From JBNJGB01 sp051747385 (lineage in GTDB: Bacteria > Myxococcota_A > UBA9042 > PHBI01 > JACKFB01), in the NCBI GenBank assembly GCA_051747385.1, contig JBNJGB010000018.1, positions 62,001 through 126,000 of the forward strand: DNA of 64,000 bases. The letters run 5' to 3'. Position 1 is the stretch's first letter; the number at the start of each line of letters is the position of its first letter. The notes under the pieces were generated by a model. The model made no database searches. It was not told the DNA's origin and saw only the letters and a program-made list of their open reading frames with translations. The translations under genes were made by a program, and so were the position numbers. Below are positions 16,968 through 24,841 of this stretch, piece after piece.

Positions 16968-18593
16968 TCAAAACTTCAGCAGCAGGCCGAAGCCCAGGTC
17001 GTAGTCGGTGGTGGTCTCGAACGCGCTGCTCCCGGAGTCCGTGTGGCGCATCCACCACTCGTTGACCAGGCGCGCCTTGATGAAGAACAGGTCCCCGATG
17101 TTGTAGCGGGCGCTGACGGCCAGGACCGTGTCCTGCGGGTCGAAGAAGTCGTCGGCGCCGTCGAAGTCCAGGCGCGCGAAGAAGGCCGACAGGCGCATGG
17201 GTCCGAGCTGGGGGAAGCGGAGCTTCATCACCAGGTCCGTGTTGTCCGGGCCCTCGTCGTTCGAGTAGACGACCGTGTAGCGCATCAGGCCGACCCACCG
17301 GAACTCCGTCTCCATGTAGAAGCCGTTCTTCCCCTCGTGGAGCGTCTCGTCGCGCAGCCAGGCCAGCTTGCTCTTGTCGGCCCGGTAGCGCACGCGGTGG
17401 ATCTCGTAGAAGGGGTTCACGTAGTCGGCCTGGTAGCCGGCGCCCGAGTACCGGTACTCCAGGCGCGTCCGCCACTCCTTCAGGGTGTCGAAGCGGGCCA
17501 CGAAGTAGCTGCCCGCGTGGACGCCGCTACCCTCCATGTCCACCGTGTTGAAGTCCACGTACGGGACCATGTCGAAGTGCGGGCGGCTCACCACGGGCAC
17601 CTCGAGATCCAGGCCGAGCATGGGGACGAAGTCCGTCTCGGCCACGCGGGGCTCGAAGTCCTCGTCGATGAGGATCTCCCCCTCCTCGTCCGTCCGCACG
17701 CGGAGCGGGGCGGCGCGGTCGACGGCGAAGGTGGCCCCCAGCTTCAGCTTCTGGAGGGCGAAGGGCAGCGCGCCGAACGCGTCCAGCGGGCGGACGAAGG
17801 GGCGGGCGGCCATGACCTCCGGGTCGAAGAGGTTGTCGATCATCACCTCCCCGCCCACCAGGCCCGGGTCGAGGAAGCTGTACACGCCGCCCTGATAGCG
17901 ATCGATGTCCACGGTGTTGTAATAGCGATTGATCAGCGTGCCGTGGCCGACGGTCACGCCGTTCAGCTCGCCGTAGCGCACGTAGTACGGGTCCCCGACG
18001 TGACCCCACTGGAAGAAGGCGAGCAGGCGCGCCCAGTCGGAGGGCTCGTCCCAGTCCTCCTCGCGGATCACCGCGTCGGTCTCCGGGTCGCCGTCCACGA
18101 TGCGCAGGCGGATGGGCAGTCGCGGGGCGATGGCCCAGTTCCGGCCGACGAACACCGTGCCGAGGTTGAAGTACACGAAGACGTCCTCGCCCACCTCGTT
18201 GATGGAGGCGACGGCCGCGCCCTGCCCCACGACTCCCCTGCGCGGGTACATGACGTCGATGCCGATGCGCGGGAGCATGGGGCGCTCCGCCAGGCCGTCG
18301 GGCGGCAGGGTCTCCTCCTCCGTGGGCTGCTGACGTCGCTCGACCTCCTCGTCGGGGGTCTCCCGGCCCTCCTCGGCGGGCTCCACGTCCCGGGACGGCT
18401 CCACGTCGTCCTCCGGGGAGATGCTCGGCTCGACGTCGTCGCCCCGGCTCGGCTCGGGCTCCACGTCGTCCCCGCCGGGCACGTCGGGATCGAACCCGCT
18501 GTCCTCCGGCCCCACCTGACCGGCCGCCGGCGCGGCGAAGAGGCACAGGGCCAGGAGCGTCGTGCCGCGCGCGATGGAAAGCCTGCGCCTCAT
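16968..18593 (-). CDS. Outer-membrane beta-barrel protein, unknown function
   Basis: A 541-aa protein with a signal peptide (about 1-25, ending AAGQ), an acidic linker with repeated DDVEPS/DVEPS units (about 40-72), then a long run of alternating amphipathic strands rich in Tyr, Phe and Trp, ending in Phe (GFGLLLKF). This is the layout of an outer-membrane barrel with a periplasmic spacer. Start ATG 18593 after GGGAGGGGC. I recognise no porin subfamily. It reads away from queE with only about 74 bp between the starts, so the promoters must be compact. Confidence 0.8.
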   Translation of the reverse strand: MRRRLSIARGTTLLALCLFAAPAAGQVGPEDSGFDPDVPGGDDVEPEPSRGDDVEPSISPEDDVEPSRDVEPAEEGRETPDEEVERRQQPTEEETLPPDGLAERPMLPRIGIDVMYPRRGVVGQGAAVASINEVGEDVFVYFNLGTVFVGRNWAIAPRLPIRLRIVDGDPETDAVIREEDWDEPSDWARLLAFFQWGHVGDPYYVRYGELNGVTVGHGTLINRYYNTVDIDRYQGGVYSFLDPGLVGGEVMIDNLFDPEVMAARPFVRPLDAFGALPFALQKLKLGATFAVDRAAPLRVRTDEEGEILIDEDFEPRVAETDFVPMLGLDLEVPVVSRPHFDMVPYVDFNTVDMEGSGVHAGSYFVARFDTLKEWRTRLEYRYSGAGYQADYVNPFYEIHRVRYRADKSKLAWLRDETLHEGKNGFYMETEFRWVGLMRYTVVYSNDEGPDNTDLVMKLRFPQLGPMRLSAFFARLDFDGADDFFDPQDTVLAVSARYNIGDLFFIKARLVNEWWMRHTDSGSSAFETTTDYDLGFGLLLKF

Positions 18594-18667
18594 GCCCCTC
18601 CCGACGATCGAGTCGCTCCGTCCTTCATCCTTGCTCGCCCCGCACGGGTCAAGTAAGTCATCCCGCC

Positions 18668-19351
18668 ATGCGCGTGAACGAGAAGTTCGTGAGCGTCCAG
18701 GGCGAAGGGGTCGACGCCGGCCGCCTCTGCGCCTTCCTGCGCTTCACGGCCTGCAACATCCGGTGCGGCTACTGCGACACGGCCTACGCCTTCTACGAGG
18801 GCGGCGAGGAGACCCTCGAGGGCCTCGCCGACTGGGTCGAGGCCACGGGCGCGCCGATGGTGTGCCTCACGGGCGGAGAGCCGTTGCTCCAGGAGGACCT
18901 GCCGGACCTCATGGAGGCGCTCCTCGCGCGCGGGCTGCACGTGGTCGTGGAGACCAACGGCGTCATCCCCCTCGACCACGTACCGGACGGCGTCGTGAAG
19001 GTCGTGGACGTGAAGACCCCCGGGGCCCTGCGTCGCCCCGGCGCGCCGGATGACTTCGCCACCAGCCGGCGCTTCCTCGACAGGCACCTCCACTATCCCA
19101 ACCTGGCGCTGCTCGGTCCGCGGGACGAGGTGAAGTTCGTCCTCTGCGACCGGGAGGACTACGACTGGGCCCGGGCCTTCGTCGAGGAGCACCGCCTGGC
19201 CGACCGCGTGGCCGCGGTCCTGTTCTCGCCGGTCCACCCCGGCATGGACCCGCGGGACCTGGTAGGCTGGATGCGCGAGGACCAGGTGCCGGCGCGCCTG
19301 AACCTGCAGATCCACAAGTACGTCTGGGGCCCGGACGTCCAGGGCGTGTAG
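18668..19351 (+). CDS. queE: 7-carboxy-7-deazaguanine synthase (radical SAM)
   Basis: A radical-SAM enzyme that makes 7-carboxy-7-deazaguanine from CPH4 in the queuosine/7-deazapurine pathway. The 227-aa product begins MRVNEKFVSVQGEG, as in the family, and has the cluster motif CNIRCGYC (CxxxCxxC, Cys29, Cys33, Cys36). It also has CLTGGEPLLQ (SAM binding) and VVVETNG. Other que genes are not in the window. The ribosome binding site is weak. Immediately downstream lies a truncated lipase-like gene on the opposite strand. Confidence 0.92.
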   Translation: MRVNEKFVSVQGEGVDAGRLCAFLRFTACNIRCGYCDTAYAFYEGGEETLEGLADWVEATGAPMVCLTGGEPLLQEDLPDLMEALLARGLHVVVETNGVIPLDHVPDGVVKVVDVKTPGALRRPGAPDDFATSRRFLDRHLHYPNLALLGPRDEVKFVLCDREDYDWARAFVEEHRLADRVAAVLFSPVHPGMDPRDLVGWMREDQVPARLNLQIHKYVWGPDVQGV

Positions 19352-19378
19352 CGCCCTCGCCGGCGCTGGCCCGACATC

Positions 19379-19781
19379 CCCGTGAAGAAGCTGGCCCGGG
19401 GCGTACCGTGGTGCGGCGTGGAGACCCTCACGACGGACGCGACGCGCTCGACCAGCACCGGCGGGGAGACCTCCGTGGGCAGGTCCACGCCCGGCGATAC
19501 GAGCATCCGGGCGTCCAGCCCGCCCGTGGAGTGCCCCACCAGGTGTACCGGGCCGGCGGACTCGCCGGACGTCTCCTCCAGCACGCGCGCCATGCACGCC
19601 GCCCGCTTCGGCAGGGACGCCGTCGGCAGGGTGGGCACGTCGTGGACGACGGCCTCGACACCCTGCTGCGCCAGGAAGCGGCCCAGCACGTCGCGGACGT
19701 GGGCGAAGGAGAGAAGCTCTCCCAGGTTGGCGAAGCCGAAGAACCCGGGATCAGGTAGACGTGATGCACGACGTCGGACAC
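19379..19781 (-). pseudogene. Alpha/beta-hydrolase (lipase-like) gene, frameshifted and 3'-truncated
   Basis: Two reading frames together make the start of a lipase-like protein: MSDVVHHVYLIPG in one frame, then FFGFANLGELLSFAHVRDVL in another, with the nucleophile elbow GHSTGGLDARM and then STPHHGTP. The shift falls in a C/G run near 19746 and can be explained by loss of one G. The hydrolase-like sequence ends near 19379, just before the stop of queE on the other strand, so the C-terminal part with the remaining catalytic residues is missing. The frame shift alone could be a sequencing error; the missing 3' half argues for a true pseudogene. Confidence 0.7.
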
Positions 19782-19834
19782 TCGCGCAGCGTATCACGTG
19801 GCCGCACGGCCGCTCACGCCCGGACCGGCGCCAA

Positions 19835-20126
19835 GGAGCCTGTAGCGCATATGCTCCCGTCGCGAATCCCGGCCGCTTCCACCCTCCGGCTCCCTGCGGT
19901 CGCCGGCTCTCCTGGCCCTTGGGGCCAGCGCACGCAGCGCTCCGCGCTGCTCGACGCCCGAGAACCCTCCGCCGAACCTACTGGTTCTCCGGCTCCCTGC
20001 GGTCGCCGGCTCTCCTGGCCCTCCGGGCCAGCGCGGCAGCGCTCCGCCCTGCCAACGGAACCGTCGTGCGCCGATCTGGGCGAAATCGTCTCGGGCTCGC
20101 TCGGTCCGCAATACACTACAGGCTCC
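19835..20126 (-). repeat. TIR element S, copy S2 (292 bp), at the stop codon of the MFS gene
   Basis: A non-coding element with terminal inverted repeats GGAGCCTGTAGTGTATTGCG (read on the minus strand) and GGAGCCTGTAGCGCATATG. On the MFS side it is joined to TA-G (20127-20129); on the other side the corresponding bases are C-AA, so one TSD base has changed. It shares its ends and core with S1 (44708-44873), which has the same orientation relative to its upstream gene. It is longer because an internal unit (CGGCTCCCTGCGGTCGCCGG and neighbours) occurs twice. No coding capacity. Confidence 0.8.
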
Positions 20127-21295
20127 TAGCGCGGGAACCAGCGCCACGTCGCCAGCAGGAACACCGCTGCGACGGCCGCCGCCACGCCGAACATGAGCCG
20201 CCCCTGGCCCAGGTGGAAGAGATAGCCGGCGCCGATGGCCGACAGCATCCCGCCGACGCCGAAGCCCGTGGTCTGGAACAGGGCCTGGGCCGTGGCGCGC
20301 TCCACGGGCGGGACGTGGTCTCCCAGCCACTGGACGCTGGTCACGTACCAGATGCCGAAGGTGATCCCGTGGAGGATCATCACCGGCGCCACCAGGAGAG
20401 GCTCCCGGATGACCGCGGTGAGGCCGTACTGCGCCACCATGGCCAGGAAGACGAAGGCCAGGACGGCCCGCGTGCTCCGGCCTCCGAACAACCGCGGTCG
20501 CACCCGGATGAGGATGATCTCGCTCACCACGCCGATGGCCCAGTAGACGGGGACGATCGCGTCGGCGACGCCCAGGTCGACGAGGTGGAGCGCCAGGAAC
20601 CCGTACAGGCCCTGGGCCACGAGGCGCGAGCCGAAGCCCACCAGGTACAGCGCGCGCAGGTCCCGATCGGCCAGCAGCCGTCGGATGCGCCCGGGCTGCG
20701 GGTTGGCGGCCAGCCCGCCGCGGGACTCGGGCGACAGGCTCAACACCAGCAGCCAGGTGGCGGCGAGGGTGCCCACCAACCCCCAGGGGATGGCGACGCG
20801 GCCGACGCCCTCGACGACGGCGCCCAGGGCCAGCCCGCCGACGATGAAGCCCGCGGAGCCCCAGATGCGATAGCGCCCGTACTCCTCGCCCGTGCGCTCC
20901 ACGTGGGAGAGCGTCACCGAGTCCAGCGCCGGGATGTGGGCCACCCGGAAGGCCGAGTAGGTCACCAGCGCCGCCATCACGGGCCAGAAGGCCTCCGTCC
21001 ACAGCACCGGCAGGAAGGCGACGAGGCCGCCCAGGGTCAGCACGCGCAGGACGCGCACGCCGTCCCCCCAGTGGTCGGCGAGGCGCCCCCACATCAGCGG
21101 GAAGACCAGCAGGCAGCCATAGCGTGCGCCGTCGAGCCAGCCGATGGCGGGCTCGGACCAGCCGATGTCCCGCAGCCACAGGGGGAAGAAGTTCCCGTAG
21201 CCGCCGATGAAGACGAACGTCAGCCCGTACAGCAGCTTGAGGCCGATGGAGGCGGCCGGACGGGGCAGCGCCGCGGCGGTGGAGGTGCCTGACAT
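20126..21295 (-). CDS. Major facilitator superfamily transporter (HcaT/nucleoside-symporter-like)
   Basis: A 389-aa inner-membrane carrier with about 12 hydrophobic segments. The N-terminal pattern GLTFVFIGGYGNFFPLWLRD, with FPLMWGRLADHWGD in the loop 2-3 position, resembles the MFS_1-like group that includes 3-phenylpropionate and nucleoside symporters; the substrate is not predictable. Start ATG 21295 with GAGGAG nine bases upstream. Its TAG stop is shared with element S2, and element S3 begins 19 bp upstream of the ATG, so the gene is bracketed by two inverted copies of the same repeat family. Confidence 0.85.
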   Translation of the reverse strand: MSGTSTAAALPRPAASIGLKLLYGLTFVFIGGYGNFFPLWLRDIGWSEPAIGWLDGARYGCLLVFPLMWGRLADHWGDGVRVLRVLTLGGLVAFLPVLWTEAFWPVMAALVTYSAFRVAHIPALDSVTLSHVERTGEEYGRYRIWGSAGFIVGGLALGAVVEGVGRVAIPWGLVGTLAATWLLVLSLSPESRGGLAANPQPGRIRRLLADRDLRALYLVGFGSRLVAQGLYGFLALHLVDLGVADAIVPVYWAIGVVSEIILIRVRPRLFGGRSTRAVLAFVFLAMVAQYGLTAVIREPLLVAPVMILHGITFGIWYVTSVQWLGDHVPPVERATAQALFQTTGFGVGGMLSAIGAGYLFHLGQGRLMFGVAAAVAAVFLLATWRWFPR

Positions 21296-21313
21296 GGGCG
21301 GTCTCCTCACAGT

Positions 21314-21532
21314 GTACGGGGAAAGTCGGACCGAGCGGGGCCGAGCCGATTTCGCCGGAATCGGCGCACGACGGTTCCGTTGGCAGCGCCAGGCGCTGCC
21401 GCGCTGGCCCGAAGGGCCAGAAGAGCCGGCGACCGGAGGGAGCCGGAGTACCAGGCGGTACGGCGGAGGGTTCTCGGGCGTCGAGGCTGGGGGAAGCGGC
21501 CGGCATCCGCGACGTGGAGAGTTTTCCCGGAC
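21314..21532 (+). repeat. TIR element S, diverged copy S3 (about 219 bp)
   Basis: Shares the S core (GGACCGAGCG, then CCGATTTCG, then CACGACGGTTCCGTT) and one copy of the internal unit seen twice in S2. Its outermost bases differ: left GTACGGGGAAAGTC and right (reverse complement) GTCCGGGAAAACTC. So it may be an older or distinct subfamily. It lies just upstream of the MFS start and runs inverted to S2. No gene. Confidence 0.65.
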
Positions 21533-21567
21533 GCTGCTAACAGATGCCGCCGCGGCGAGGCCAGCCC

Positions 21568-21729
21568 CAGGGCAATCGCAAAGTCCGAGAAACGTGGGCC
21601 GCGCGGCGGTACGGCGCCCGGCGCCGGGTTGCACCCCTCGGAAACAATGGGTTTTGCGCGTCTGAGAGCAGGCAAGGGCAAGGGCAAGGGCAAGGGCAAG
21701 GGAGGGCGGTCGACTTTGCGACCGCCCTG
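21568..21729 (+). repeat. MITE-like element R, copy R1 (162 bp)
   Basis: Ends are CAGGGCAATCGCAAAGTC and, as reverse complement of the right end, CAGGGCGGTCGCAAAGTC: an 18-bp inverted repeat with two mismatches. The element is flanked by a perfect 10-bp direct repeat AGGCCAGCCC (21558-21567 and 21730-21739), the expected target duplication. Inside are five GGCAAG hexamers. The right end can form a perfect 10-bp stem (AGGGCGGTCG/CGACCGCCCT). No transposase gene; the open frame giving a Gly-Lys repeat peptide is not a credible gene. Confidence 0.9.
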
Positions 21730-21804
21730 AGGCCAGCCCGCCGATAGCTTGTACGCGGCTCCGCCCGCGTGCTATCGGTCCCGCACTCGAGCAGGGGACC
21801 GAGC

Positions 21805-22614
21805 ATGATCGTCCGGAAGTCGAAGTCCGAGATCGAGAAGATGCGTCGCGCCGGCCAGGTGGTGGCCGACGTGCACAAGATGCTGTTCGACGTCGTGAAG
21901 CCCGGCGTCACCACAGCCGCTCTCGACCGCCGCGCCGAGGAGATGATCCGCAAGGCCGGCGCCGCTCCGACCTTCAAGGGCTACCGGGTGGGGCGCGAGG
22001 TCTTCCCGGCGAGCCTGTGCGTGTCCATCAACCAGGAGATCGTCCACGGCATCCCCGACGAGGGCCGGGTGCTCGAGGAGGGAGACGTCCTGAGCGTGGA
22101 CTGCGGCGCGACCCTGGACGGCTACGTGGGCGACAGCGCCGTGACCATCCCGGTCGGACGCATCTCGGAGGAGGTGGAGACCCTGCTCCAGCGCACGAAC
22201 GAGAGCCTCTACGAGGCCATCGAGGTCTCGGTGCCCGGCAACCGCGTCGGCGACATCGGCCACGCCGTGGAGTCGTTCATCGAGCCCTTCGGCTACGGCA
22301 TCGTCCAGGACTTCTGCGGGCACGGCGTGGGCAAGCGCCTCCACGAGGAGCCGCAGATCCCCAACTACGGCATCCCGGGGACCGGCCGGCGCCTCAAGCC
22401 AGGCTGGTGCATCGCCATCGAGCCGATGATCAACCTGGGCACCCACGAGACGACGATGCTCGACGACGGGTGGACCGTGGAGACCGCCGACGGGAGCGTC
22501 AGCGCGCACTTCGAGCACTCCATCGCCATCACGGACGACGGCCCCATCATCCTGACGTCCCGCGGGGACGATCCGCCCGGCCCCTGGACGCCCGGCACCT
22601 CGCCGATGTTCTAG
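21805..22614 (+). CDS. map: Methionine aminopeptidase, type I
   Basis: Removes the N-terminal Met from nascent proteins. The 269-aa product begins IVRKSKSEIEKMRRAGQVVA and carries the pita-bread metal ligands: Asp in DVLSVDCGA, Asp in GYVGDSAVT, His in FCGHGVGKRLHEEPQIPN, Glu in AIEPMINLG and the last Glu in SAHFEHSIAI. The ATG at 21805 is preferred to the upstream in-frame start, which lies close to the R1 element. The next gene, ampG, begins one base after the map stop. Confidence 0.95.
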   Translation: MIVRKSKSEIEKMRRAGQVVADVHKMLFDVVKPGVTTAALDRRAEEMIRKAGAAPTFKGYRVGREVFPASLCVSINQEIVHGIPDEGRVLEEGDVLSVDCGATLDGYVGDSAVTIPVGRISEEVETLLQRTNESLYEAIEVSVPGNRVGDIGHAVESFIEPFGYGIVQDFCGHGVGKRLHEEPQIPNYGIPGTGRRLKPGWCIAIEPMINLGTHETTMLDDGWTVETADGSVSAHFEHSIAITDDGPIILTSRGDDPPGPWTPGTSPMF

Positions 22615-22615
22615 A

Positions 22616-23872
22616 ATGCCGGCCGGCGCCCACGACCGCGCGCGACTGCGGGATCTCGCGAACCGGCGCGTCGGCGTCATGCCGCTGCTCGGCTTCTCGT
22701 CGGGGCTGCCGCTGCTGCTGACCGGCGGGACGCTCCAGGCCTGGCTGACCGACGCCGGCCTGGACGTGGAGACCATCGGGTTCTTCACCCTGGTGGGCGT
22801 CCCGTACAGCCTGAAGTTCATGTGGGCACCGGTCATGGACCGCTTCGTGCCGCCCTTCCTGGGACGGCGCCGCGGGTGGATGCTGATCGCCCAGCTCTCC
22901 CTGGCCGCGCTCATCGCCGCCATGGCCCTGGCCTCCCCGTCGGCGGGCCTGGACTGGATCGCGTTCGCCGCCGTGGCCCTGGCCTTCGCGTCGGCCTCGC
23001 AGGACATCGTGCTGGACGCCTACCGCACGGACGTCCTCCGAGAGCCGGAGCGCGGCCTCGGCGCCGGCCTCACCGTGACCGGCTACCGCCTGGCCATGCT
23101 CGTCTCGGGCGCCGGGGCCCTCATGTTGGCCGACCGGGTGGGCTTCGGGGCCGCCTACTCGGTCATGGCCGCGCTCATGGCCGTCGGGGTCGTCGCCACG
23201 CTCGTGGGGCCGCGACCGCACATGGCCGACAAGGCGCCGCGCACCTTCACCGAGGCCGTCGTGGGTCCCCTGCGGGAGTTCTTCGACCGGCCTGGCGTAT
23301 GGTCGATCCTGCTCCTCGTGCTGCTCTACAAGCTGGCCGACGTGTTCGCGAGCAGCCTGTCCACGACGTTCCTCATGCGCGGCCCGGGGTTCGACCTGAC
23401 GGAGATCGCCCTGGCCAACAAGGTGGTCGGCTTCGCGGCGCTGCTCGGCGGCGCGGTGGTGGGCGGCGCGCTCATGGCGCGGATCGGCCTGTTCTGGGCG
23501 CTGGTCCTCTTCGGCGTGCTGCAGGCCCTGACCAACCTCGGGTTCCTGGCCCTGGCCCTCGCCGGGCACGACATGCCGCTCCTCCTCGTGGCCGTGGTGT
23601 TGGAGAACCTGGCCGGCGGCATGGGTACGGCGGCCTTCGTGTCCTTCCTCATGGCCCTGTGCGACCACCGCTACACGGCGACCCAGTACGCCCTGCTGTC
23701 CGCTCTCGCCGCCGTCGGGCGGATGTGGGTCGGCCCCGTGTCCGGCTACATGGTCGACTCCATGGGCTGGGCCCCCTTCTTCGCCGTCTCCGCCCTCACC
23801 GCCGTCCCCGGCCTGCTGCTCCTCACCGTCATGCGCGAGACCGTGGAGACCCTGGACGCCGCGCATCAGTGA
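22616..23872 (+). CDS. ampG: AmpG-like muropeptide permease (MFS)
   Basis: An inner-membrane importer of anhydro-muropeptides for peptidoglycan recycling. The 418-aa product shows AmpG hallmarks: LLGFSSGLPLLLTGGTLQAW, SLKFMWAPVMDRF and ASQDIVLDAYRTDVL, with 12 or more hydrophobic segments. The ATG is one base after the map stop, so the two are co-transcribed and likely coupled. No beta-lactamase regulator is nearby, so the role here is probably general cell-wall recycling. Other members of this MFS branch carry acetyl-CoA or peptides, but the motif match favours AmpG. Confidence 0.88.
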   Translation: MPAGAHDRARLRDLANRRVGVMPLLGFSSGLPLLLTGGTLQAWLTDAGLDVETIGFFTLVGVPYSLKFMWAPVMDRFVPPFLGRRRGWMLIAQLSLAALIAAMALASPSAGLDWIAFAAVALAFASASQDIVLDAYRTDVLREPERGLGAGLTVTGYRLAMLVSGAGALMLADRVGFGAAYSVMAALMAVGVVATLVGPRPHMADKAPRTFTEAVVGPLREFFDRPGVWSILLLVLLYKLADVFASSLSTTFLMRGPGFDLTEIALANKVVGFAALLGGAVVGGALMARIGLFWALVLFGVLQALTNLGFLALALAGHDMPLLLVAVVLENLAGGMGTAAFVSFLMALCDHRYTATQYALLSALAAVGRMWVGPVSGYMVDSMGWAPFFAVSALTAVPGLLLLTVMRETVETLDAAHQ

Positions 23873-23924
23873 CGGCGCCCGGCCATCGCGGTACAGGTGG
23901 AGGGGCACGCGCGAGGAGGTCCCC

Positions 23925-24785
23925 ATGTCGGAGGTGCTGCACGAGCTCATCGAGCTGCTCGCCCTGGAGAAGATCGAGGAGAACCTGTTCCGCGGCCGCT
24001 CCCAGGACCTGGGCTGGGGGGCGGTCTTCGGCGGACAGGTCCTGGGCCAGGCCCTGTCGGCCGCGGCGCGAACCGTCCCGGAGGCCCGGCTCGTGCACTC
24101 GCTCCACGGCTACTTCCTCCGCTCCGGGCGCGTGGACATGCCGGTGGTCTACGACGTGGATCGGATCCGCGACGGCAGGAGCTTCACGACCCGCCGCGTC
24201 GTCGCCATCCAGGCCGGTCGCGCGATCTTCAACCTGGCCGCGTCGTTCCAGGTGGTGGAGGAGGGCTTCGAGCACCAGGACGCCATGCCGGAGGCGCCCC
24301 CGCCCGAGGCGCTCCTGTCCATGAGCGACCTCGCGAAGCGCGTCGAGGACCAGATCCCCGAGCACCTCCGCGAGGCCTTCACGGCCGAGGCCCCCATCGA
24401 GCTTCGCCCCGTGAAGCCCATCAACCCCATGGCGCCGAAGCCCACCGAGGCGCGTCACCTGGTCTGGTATCGCGCCGCGGGGCCCCTCCCCGACGATCCG
24501 GCCCTCCATCGCTACCTGCTCGCCTACGCGGCGGACTTCCAGTTTTTGCCCACGAGCATGCGCCCCCACGGGGTCCACTGGCTGACCCCGGGGATGCAGG
24601 TGGCCAGCCTGGACCACGCCATGTGGTTCCACCGCCCGTTCCGGATGGACGACTGGCTTCTCCACGTCATCGAGAGCCCCTCGGCGTCGGGGGCGCGCGG
24701 CCTGGTGCGCGGCCAGTTCTTCGCCCGGGACGGGACGCTCGTCGCCAGCACGGCCCAGGAGGGCCTCATCCGCAAGCGGGCCTGA
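23925..24785 (+). CDS. tesB: Acyl-CoA thioesterase II
   Basis: Hydrolyses acyl-CoA to free acid and CoA. The 286-aa product is a double-hotdog TesB: first hotdog with GGQVLGQALSAA and VHSLHGYFLRSG, second with ASLDHAMWFHRPFRMDDW (catalytic Asp region) and GLVRGQFFARDGTLVASTAQEG. The length is typical. It lies 52 bp after ampG and 56 bp before a PLP enzyme, in one transcriptional direction. Confidence 0.95.
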   Translation: MSEVLHELIELLALEKIEENLFRGRSQDLGWGAVFGGQVLGQALSAAARTVPEARLVHSLHGYFLRSGRVDMPVVYDVDRIRDGRSFTTRRVVAIQAGRAIFNLAASFQVVEEGFEHQDAMPEAPPPEALLSMSDLAKRVEDQIPEHLREAFTAEAPIELRPVKPINPMAPKPTEARHLVWYRAAGPLPDDPALHRYLLAYAADFQFLPTSMRPHGVHWLTPGMQVASLDHAMWFHRPFRMDDWLLHVIESPSASGARGLVRGQFFARDGTLVASTAQEGLIRKRA

Positions 24786-24841
24786 TCGACCCGACCGGGG
24801 CCCGGTTGACCGCGCGCGAGGCGCGGGCGGATGCTGCAGGG

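Noticed and set aside
21650..21730. Small Gly-Lys repeat peptide encoded within R elements
   Set aside because: Frame comes from the GGCAAG hexamers and has no ribosome site or family; it occurs only as part of the repeat.
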